Shown piece after piece: positions 59,899 through 64,000 of a DNA stretch of 64,000 nucleotides. Made by a program: the position numbers and the translations under genes. The stretch is from contig NZ_JAXMOR010000019.1 in NCBI RefSeq assembly GCF_034669705.1, positions 27,084-91,083 of the forward strand, read 5' to 3'. The first letter of the stretch is position 1; each line of letters begins with the position of its first letter. This stretch comes from Marinovum sp034669705. GTDB taxonomy: Bacteria > Pseudomonadota > Alphaproteobacteria > Rhodobacterales > Rhodobacteraceae. The notes beneath the pieces were generated by a model. That model had not been told where the DNA came from and ran no database searches. It worked only from the letters and a program-made list of their open reading frames with translations.

Positions 59899-60245
59899 GC
59901 TGACCTGCGGCAGCTCTGCCACAGGTGGCAAGGATCGGCCGAGGCGGGACGCAAAAGCCACGCTTTCGGGCTGATATCTGCCGGCCCTGTGCTTGGGTCT
60001 TGAGGCGGCCGCGGCGCCGTGGTGTCTGTGGCTGAGCGAGACCGGTGCGATGCCTCCGGGCTGCATCAGGGGTGCCGCGTCCGGCTTGTGTCGGGGGGCG
60101 GGGCGGAATGGGCGGATGCCACCTGCGGGTGGACTCCGCCTCCTGCCGGAGGGTGTGCGACCGCCGCACCGGCAATGCCCCCTGACGATGTGCCCGAGCC
60201 GCCTGTTTTGCCGCGCAGCCGGTATATGACGTGAGGGGGGCAATT
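59899..60245. other. Gene-free spacer after the D-amino acid operon
   Basis: About 350 bases of GC-rich DNA. Short inverted matches are present (GCGGCAGCTCTGCCAC), but no hairpin with T-tract, no RNA gene and no convincing reading frame. The promoter of the small downstream gene would lie near 60190-60235 (TATATGACGTGAGG). Confidence 0.4.
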
Positions 60246-60524
60246 ATGGTGGATGGTATGGTCGTGTTGACCGCGGTGCTCTGTGGAGCATTTGGCGGTA
60301 TCGGTCTGGGCTGGAAGCTGCGCGCCTCGCGGATGGTGCGGCCGCCGCATATGGCCGAGATCGAGTCGCTGCGGTCGGAATTGCGCACTGCTGTCGGGCT
60401 TCAGGCCGACAAGGATGCACGGATCGCCACGCTGGAGGCCGATCTCGAGGCCGAGCGCACCGGCTATGTCCGCTTCGAGCAGGAGCGCCGGGGCAGCCAG
60501 CTGGCGCGGCGGCAGTTCGGCTGA
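60246..60524 (+). CDS. Small membrane-anchored coiled-coil protein, unknown function
   Basis: 92 residues from ATG 60246. One N-terminal hydrophobic segment with glycine spacing (VLTAVLCGAFGGIGLGWKL), followed by a charged helical part (MAEIESLRSELRTAVGLQ; RIATLEADLEAERTGYVRFE) with heptad-like hydrophobic spacing. I do not recognise the family. A good rho-independent terminator directly after it argues that it is a real, separately transcribed gene. An in-frame start at 60231 is possible. Confidence 0.7.
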   Translation: MVDGMVVLTAVLCGAFGGIGLGWKLRASRMVRPPHMAEIESLRSELRTAVGLQADKDARIATLEADLEAERTGYVRFEQERRGSQLARRQFG

Positions 60525-60552
60525 AATCACGCCGCGGTGTCGAACGGCACTG

Positions 60553-60577
60553 AACGCGTCCTCCGGGACGCGTTTTT
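60553..60577 (+). terminator. Rho-independent terminator
   Basis: Perfect 9-bp stem AACGCGTCC-TCCG-GGACGCGTT (60553-60574) followed by a run of T (60573-60577) and GTTTTG. It lies 28 bases after the stop of the small membrane protein gene and separates it from the TetR unit. Confidence 0.9.
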
Positions 60578-60624
60578 GTTTTGAAAGGGCGGCGTAGCGC
60601 AGGCGCACAACCGCGTGAGGCGAT

Positions 60625-60641
60625 ATAGACGACCGGTCTAT
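60625..60641. promoter_or_regulatory. TetR-family operator (NemR-box-like)
   Basis: ATAGAC-GACCG-GTCTAT, a perfect 6-bp inverted repeat with 5-base centre, ends 19 bases before the TetR start. It closely resembles the TAGAC/GTCTA boxes bound by NemR/AcuR-type regulators. A partial third half-site (TAGATCGGT) follows at 60649. Autorepression of the TetR-reductase pair is likely. Confidence 0.7.
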
Positions 60642-60660
60642 TATTTCTTAGATCGGTTGG

Positions 60661-61257
60661 ATGACAGAGCACAGCAAATCCGATCTCAAGCGCCTGCACA
60701 TCCTGGAAACCGGCCGGGCGCTGGTGGTCCGGCACGGCTTTGGCGGCGTCGGGCTTGCCCGGTTGCTCAAGGAGTGCGGCATCCCAAAGGGTTCGTTCTA
60801 CCACTACTTCTCGTCCAAGGAAGACTTTGGCAAGGCGCTGCTCGAGCACTATGTCGCGACCTACCTTGCGCGGTTCGATGCCTTGATCGCCGGGCCCGGC
60901 ACGGCACGCGACAGGCTCGACCGGTTCTGGACCGCGTGGCTGGCGCAGGCGGGCGGCGCGGGGATCGCCAGCCAGTGTCTCGTGGTCAAGCTGGGGGCCG
61001 AGGTCGCCGACCTGTCAGATCCCATGCGGGCAGTGCTCAATGACGGCATCGCGGAGCTGGTGCAGCGGATTGCCCTGCTTTTGCGGGCCGGTGCCGAGGA
61101 TGGCTCGCTCAGGCGCTTCGATGACCCCGAGGCCACCGCCCGGATGCTCTATGCCACGTGGCTCGGCGCGGCGATCCTCGCCAAGCTCGACCGATCTCAG
61201 GTGCCGCTGCAACAGGCGCTGGCAGAAACCAACAACCAACTCTCATCCACATCCTGA
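60661..61257 (+). CDS. TetR/AcrR family regulator (NemR/AcuR-like)
   Basis: 198 residues. N-terminal helix-turn-helix (HILETGRALVVRHGFGGVGL; LLKECGIPKGSFYHYFSSKE) of the branch that regulates electrophile or quinone detoxification genes. The ligand domain has one cysteine (ASQCLVVKLGAEVADLS) at a place comparable to the reactive Cys of NemR. The downstream gene is an MDR-family reductase 12 bases away, and the operator lies just upstream, so regulation of its own unit by electrophiles is a reasonable model. Confidence 0.9.
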   Translation: MTEHSKSDLKRLHILETGRALVVRHGFGGVGLARLLKECGIPKGSFYHYFSSKEDFGKALLEHYVATYLARFDALIAGPGTARDRLDRFWTAWLAQAGGAGIASQCLVVKLGAEVADLSDPMRAVLNDGIAELVQRIALLLRAGAEDGSLRRFDDPEATARMLYATWLGAAILAKLDRSQVPLQQALAETNNQLSSTS

Positions 61258-61269
61258 AGGACATTCGCC

Positions 61270-62247
61270 ATGAAAGCTGCCACTCACGACACGTTCGGTG
61301 AGCCCGTCGAGGTGCTCGCCACCACCGAGGTCGACACACCCGCCCCCGAAGCCGGCGAGGTGCTGGTCAGGATGACCCTCTCGCCGATCCACAACCATGA
61401 TCTCTGGACGGTGCATGGCTCCTATGGCTACAAGCCCGACCTGCCGGGCGCCATCGGCGGATCCGAGGCGCTGGGCACCGTGGCCGAGGTCGGCGCAGGT
61501 GTCGATGCGGCGCTGTTGGGCCAGCGGGTTGCGGTGGCCGGGGTGCATGGCGCCTGGGCCGAGTACTTCACAGCGCCGGCCGGTGGCCTGCTGCCGCTGC
61601 CAGAGGCGATCAGCGACGCCGACGGCGCACAGCTCATCGCCATGCCGTTCAGCGCCATCTCGCTGCTCGAGACGCTGAAGGCCGGTGAAGGCGACTGGAT
61701 CATCCAGACCGCGGCCAATGGCGCGGTGGGCAAGATCATGGTGGCGCTGGCCCGGGCGCGCGGCATCCATCTGCTGAACCTGGTGCGCCGGCCCGAGGCG
61801 GCGGCTGAGCTCGCGGCGCTGGGGGCCGAGCACGTGCTCTCGACGTCCGACGCGGACTGGCAGGAAAGGGCGGCGGCGCTGGTGGGCGACGGTGCGGTTT
61901 CGGCCATCGATTCGGTGGGGGGCGACGTCTCGGCGGCGCTGGTCGATCTGCTGGCGTCCGATGGCGAACTGGTGGTCTTCGGCACTGCCACCGGCGCGCC
62001 GATGCCGCTGTCTTCCGGCGCGCTGATCATGAAGCAGATCACCGCGCGCGGCTTCTGGGGGTCGCGGGTCAGCGCCGAATTGGCGCCCGAGGACCGCAAG
62101 CGGCTGATCACGGAGCTGGTGACCCTGGCGGCGCAGGGCGCGCTGACGCTCGACACCGGCGGCACCTACGGGCTCGATCAGGTGACCGAGGCGGTCACGG
62201 CGGCGCGCACACCGGGGCGGGGCGGAAAGATCCTGCTGCGCGGCTGA
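61270..62247 (+). CDS. Zinc-independent MDR family NADPH:quinone / enoyl reductase-like protein
   Basis: 325 residues, medium-chain dehydrogenase/reductase fold: N-terminal GroES-like domain (VLVRMTLSPIHNHDLWTVHG; PGAIGGSEALGTVAEVGAGV) and Rossmann domain (IIQTAANGAVGKIMVALARA). The cysteine ligands of structural zinc are absent, which fits the quinone-oxidoreductase or 2-enoyl-thioester reductase branch. Probably detoxifies quinones or aldehydes under control of the TetR gene in front. Confidence 0.88.
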   Translation: MKAATHDTFGEPVEVLATTEVDTPAPEAGEVLVRMTLSPIHNHDLWTVHGSYGYKPDLPGAIGGSEALGTVAEVGAGVDAALLGQRVAVAGVHGAWAEYFTAPAGGLLPLPEAISDADGAQLIAMPFSAISLLETLKAGEGDWIIQTAANGAVGKIMVALARARGIHLLNLVRRPEAAAELAALGAEHVLSTSDADWQERAAALVGDGAVSAIDSVGGDVSAALVDLLASDGELVVFGTATGAPMPLSSGALIMKQITARGFWGSRVSAELAPEDRKRLITELVTLAAQGALTLDTGGTYGLDQVTEAVTAARTPGRGGKILLRG

Positions 62248-62286
62248 GCCTCGCCCCCTCTCCCTCGCAGGCACCGGGGGAGGGGG

Positions 62287-62598
62287 TCAGTCCTTGGCGA
62301 CGTTCTCGGCGAAGGCGGTCTTGAAGGCCTCTTGCTGGTCGTCGCCGGCCTCGGTCTGGTGCGCGGCCTTCCACTCGGAATAGGGCATGCCGTAGAAGAT
62401 CTCTCGCGCCTCTTCCTTGTCCATCTCGATGCCGCGTTCGTTGGCGGCCTCCTGGTACCAGCGCGACAGGCAGTTGCGGCAGAACCCGGCCAGGTTCATC
62501 AGGTCGATGTTCTGCACGTCGGTGCGCTTTTCCATCAGGTGCTCTCGCAGGGTGCGGAAAGCCGCGGCCTCAAGCTCGATACGGGTCTGGTCGTCCAT
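62287..62598 (-). CDS. DUF1244 domain protein
   Basis: 103 residues, helical, with the family core RTDVQNIDLMNLAGFCRNCL and SRWYQEAANERGIEMDKEEA, then REIFYGMPYSEWK. Two cysteines in CRNC may bind a metal or form a disulphide. The family is widespread in proteobacteria, and its function is not known. It lies between the reductase gene (convergent) and the transglycosylase gene. Confidence 0.93.
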   Translation of the reverse strand: MDDQTRIELEAAAFRTLREHLMEKRTDVQNIDLMNLAGFCRNCLSRWYQEAANERGIEMDKEEAREIFYGMPYSEWKAAHQTEAGDDQQEAFKTAFAENVAKD

Positions 62599-62654
62599 CG
62601 GTCGTCTCCCTCTGTCTCGGGATGAATATGGGGCGGCAGGGCGCGGCGAAAAGG

Positions 62655-63242
62655 TCAGCGCGCCTGGCGGCAGCGCGACAACTGGATCTGGTAGGTGATC
62701 GCCCGGGTGCCGACCTCGTCGGCGACGCGCAGAAGCCAGGCCTTGGAGTTGTAGGACTGGCGCGCAAAGCCGGTGTGGCCCTCGTGATAGGCGAGGTACT
62801 GGTTGCGGGCGTCGACCAGCGGGATGCCGTTGCGGGCGCGGGTCTTGTTCATGTACCAGCCCATGAAATCGGTGGCATCGGTGATCTGGTCGCGCTTGGC
62901 GCGGCGGTTGCCGGTCTCGTCGCGGTATTCGTCCCAGGTGGCGTCCAGCGCCTGGGCATAGCCGAAGGCCGAGCTCTGTCGGCCCATCGGGATCACCCCC
63001 AGGGTGTAGCGCAGCGGCGTGCGGGCATCGCCGATGAACTTGCTTTCCTGATAGATCGTCGCCATCTGGACGTGCACCGGCACGCCCCAGCGGCGCTCGG
63101 TGGCGCGGAAGGCGCGGATGTATTTCGGGCGCTGCTTGAGAATCGCACAGGCGTCATCAAGATTGCGCGGCGCGGAGTGGTTGCCACCGCCGCAGGATGC
63201 GACGGCCAGGACAATCACCATGGCGCGAAGGACTCTGCTCAT
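62655..63242 (-). CDS. Lytic transglycosylase SLT-domain lipoprotein
   Basis: 195 residues. Lipoprotein signal with lipobox VASCGGG (Cys17). The catalytic glutamate is in MATIYQESKFIGDARTP, with later SSAFGYAQALDATWDEYRDE and NQYLAYHEGHTGFARQSYNS of the SLT fold. It cleaves the glycan backbone of peptidoglycan to leave 1,6-anhydro ends. It is shorter than Slt70 but normal for alphaproteobacterial single-domain forms. Divergent from hspQ. Confidence 0.9.
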   Translation of the reverse strand: MSRVLRAMVIVLAVASCGGGNHSAPRNLDDACAILKQRPKYIRAFRATERRWGVPVHVQMATIYQESKFIGDARTPLRYTLGVIPMGRQSSAFGYAQALDATWDEYRDETGNRRAKRDQITDATDFMGWYMNKTRARNGIPLVDARNQYLAYHEGHTGFARQSYNSKAWLLRVADEVGTRAITYQIQLSRCRQAR

Positions 63243-63458
63243 TTGCCTCTCGCTCGTATTTTTTGGTCTTTTGTTTTGTCGCAGTGTAGCGAAAAGCGTC
63301 CGTCAGGGAAATCACGTTTTCCGGGGCCGGCGGGCAGCGGCGTGCCTCCGCCGGCGGACTGTCTGGTCTGGGCTCACAGTTTGTTTCCTTGATTTCCCGG
63401 CGGAAAATTGGACATTCCCCCCTTGATGACGCTAACCTGTGGCGATAGAGGCCCCGGA

Positions 63459-63785
63459 ATGCACACAGCACGCGCAAAATATCATTTGGGACAGGTGGTC
63501 CGGCACAAGAAGCATCCGTTCCGCGGTGTTGTCTTTGATGTCGACCCCGAGTTCAACAACACCGAGGAATGGTACAACGCCATTCCCGAGGACAGCCGGC
63601 CGCGGCGGGAACAGCCGTTCTATCACCTGCTGGCCGAGAACGATCAGAGTTTCTACGTGGCCTATGTCTCGGAGCAGAACCTGGTGGCGGATTACTCCGG
63701 ACGGCCGGTGGATCACCCCGATATCCCCGACCTCTTCGGCGAGTTCGAGGACGGATCCTATCCGCTGCACTTCCAGTTGAATTGA
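63459..63785 (+). CDS. hspQ: Heat shock protein HspQ
   Basis: 108 residues from ATG 63459; an upstream ATG at 63408 would add 17 unconserved residues. HspQ family core: KYHLGQVVRHKKHPFRGVVF, DVDPEFNNTEEWY, PFYHLLAENDQSFYVAYVSE and HPDIPDLFGEF. In enterobacteria HspQ promotes specificity of Lon protease. A heat-shock promoter would be expected; CTTGAT occurs at 63388 and 63422, but no clear -10 partner is seen. An inverted repeat follows the stop. Confidence 0.95.
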   Translation: MHTARAKYHLGQVVRHKKHPFRGVVFDVDPEFNNTEEWYNAIPEDSRPRREQPFYHLLAENDQSFYVAYVSEQNLVADYSGRPVDHPDIPDLFGEFEDGSYPLHFQLN

Positions 63786-63791
63786 CCGGAC

Positions 63792-63850
63792 GGTGGGTTG
63801 CAAACCCACCCTACGCCCCAAGCACCCGTAGGGTGGGTTTGCAACCCACC
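63792..63850. repeat. 24-bp inverted repeat after hspQ (GGTGGGTTTGCAACC family)
   Basis: The left arm (63792-63815) and right arm (63827-63850) are exact reverse complements around 11 unpaired bases. Each arm also contains the small palindrome GGGTTTGCAACCC in either direction, so alternative folds are possible. It lies between convergent hspQ and the gamma-glutamyltransferase gene, and may stop transcription from both sides. Confidence 0.8.
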
Positions 63851-63867
63851 CACCGCTGACGCTCGGT

Positions 63868-64000
63868 TCAATAACCGATCGCGCAACCATCCTTGCGCGG
63901 GTCCGATGCTCCTTCGAGCACGCCCTCATCCCGCATCGCGATGGCCTGGGCGCCGCCGATCGGCTCGTCCGGGGTGACCACGTCATGGCCCAGCGCGGCC
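63868..64000 (-). CDS. ggt: Gamma-glutamyltransferase, C-terminal end only
   Basis: Only the last 43 codons are in the window. They match the C-terminus of the small subunit: LGHDVVTPDEPIGGAQAIAM followed by EGASDPRKDGCAIGY and the stop. The enzyme is periplasmic or extracellular and cleaves the gamma-glutamyl bond of glutathione and its conjugates. The DPRKDG sequence near the end is highly characteristic. Nothing can be said of the catalytic Thr or of the start. Confidence 0.88.
   Translation of the reverse strand, partial: AALGHDVVTPDEPIGGAQAIAMRDEGVLEGASDPRKDGCAIGY

Noticed and set aside
63388..63440. Sigma-32 promoter before hspQ
   Set aside because: Two CTTGAT boxes exist, but neither has a convincing CCCCAT-like partner at correct spacing.

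Overview
This is a 64 kb stretch of GC-rich chromosome from an alphaproteobacterium of the order Rhodobacterales, most likely the Roseobacter group. The evidence is the gene content: an Mcl1-type malyl-CoA lyase, an FYDLN-acid protein, DUF1244, DgcN/DgcA, HspQ, an RpoHII-like sigma factor and a GcvT-fused FAD oxidoreductase. Short intergenic repeats of the kind scattered through these genomes point the same way. I see no prophage, insertion sequence or CRISPR array. The genes read as normal chromosomal genes, often joined by 1-4 base start/stop overlaps.

Layout. 1-3065 (minus): rod-shape cluster mreB-mreC-mreD-mrdA, the last cut by the window edge. 3066-4018: 950 bases without a recognisable gene. 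4019-6520: large FAD/GcvT N-methyl amine dehydrogenase. 6799-10750 (minus): glnD and a penicillin-binding-protein activator lipoprotein. 10834-14047 (plus): rsmI, yraN, gshB, alpha/beta hydrolase. 14013-16480 (minus): comM and a glutathione S-transferase. 16679-23170 (plus): rpoH coupled to a ChaN-like gene, coaBC, dut, a membrane-anchored MoeB and an M3 peptidase. 23252-27536 (minus): TraB/GumN protein, GreA-like factor, selO, msrA, msrB (protein and oxidative-damage maintenance). 27916-29115: ROK repressor with a 31-bp perfect palindrome upstream.

29122-38365 is the most unusual part. Four translationally coupled minus-strand genes encode a Tat-exported multicopper oxidase, a secreted cytochrome c fused to a phytochelatin-synthase domain, a Tat-signal sorbitol-dehydrogenase-type small subunit and a GMC flavoprotein. 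Together they look like a periplasmic dehydrogenase-to-oxygen or dehydrogenase-to-metal redox unit with a thiol peptidase/transferase domain built in. Divergent from it, across about 150 AT-rich bases with a CRP-like site, lie a SAM-cyclase-AAA-TPR signalling protein, a methyltransferase and a DUF3307 membrane protein, also overlapping.

38472-50516: an aminotransferase, an atypical thiolase with a short adenylate-forming enzyme, the TamA/TamB outer-membrane assembly pair (TamB carries exact-period 171-residue repeats), cobQ and a small secreted protein. 50819-50894 is tRNA-Ala(GGC). 50990-56612: FYDLN protein, YgjP-like metalloprotease, GntR regulator, accA, LysE exporter, Asp/Glu racemase-family protein and mcl1. 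56917-59898 is a D-amino-acid catabolic operon dgcN-dgcA-dat. 60246-64000: a small membrane protein, a TetR regulator with its operator and a partner reductase, DUF1244, a lytic transglycosylase lipoprotein, hspQ and the end of a gamma-glutamyltransferase gene.

All family assignments come from reading motifs in the translated sequence. No similarity search was possible.
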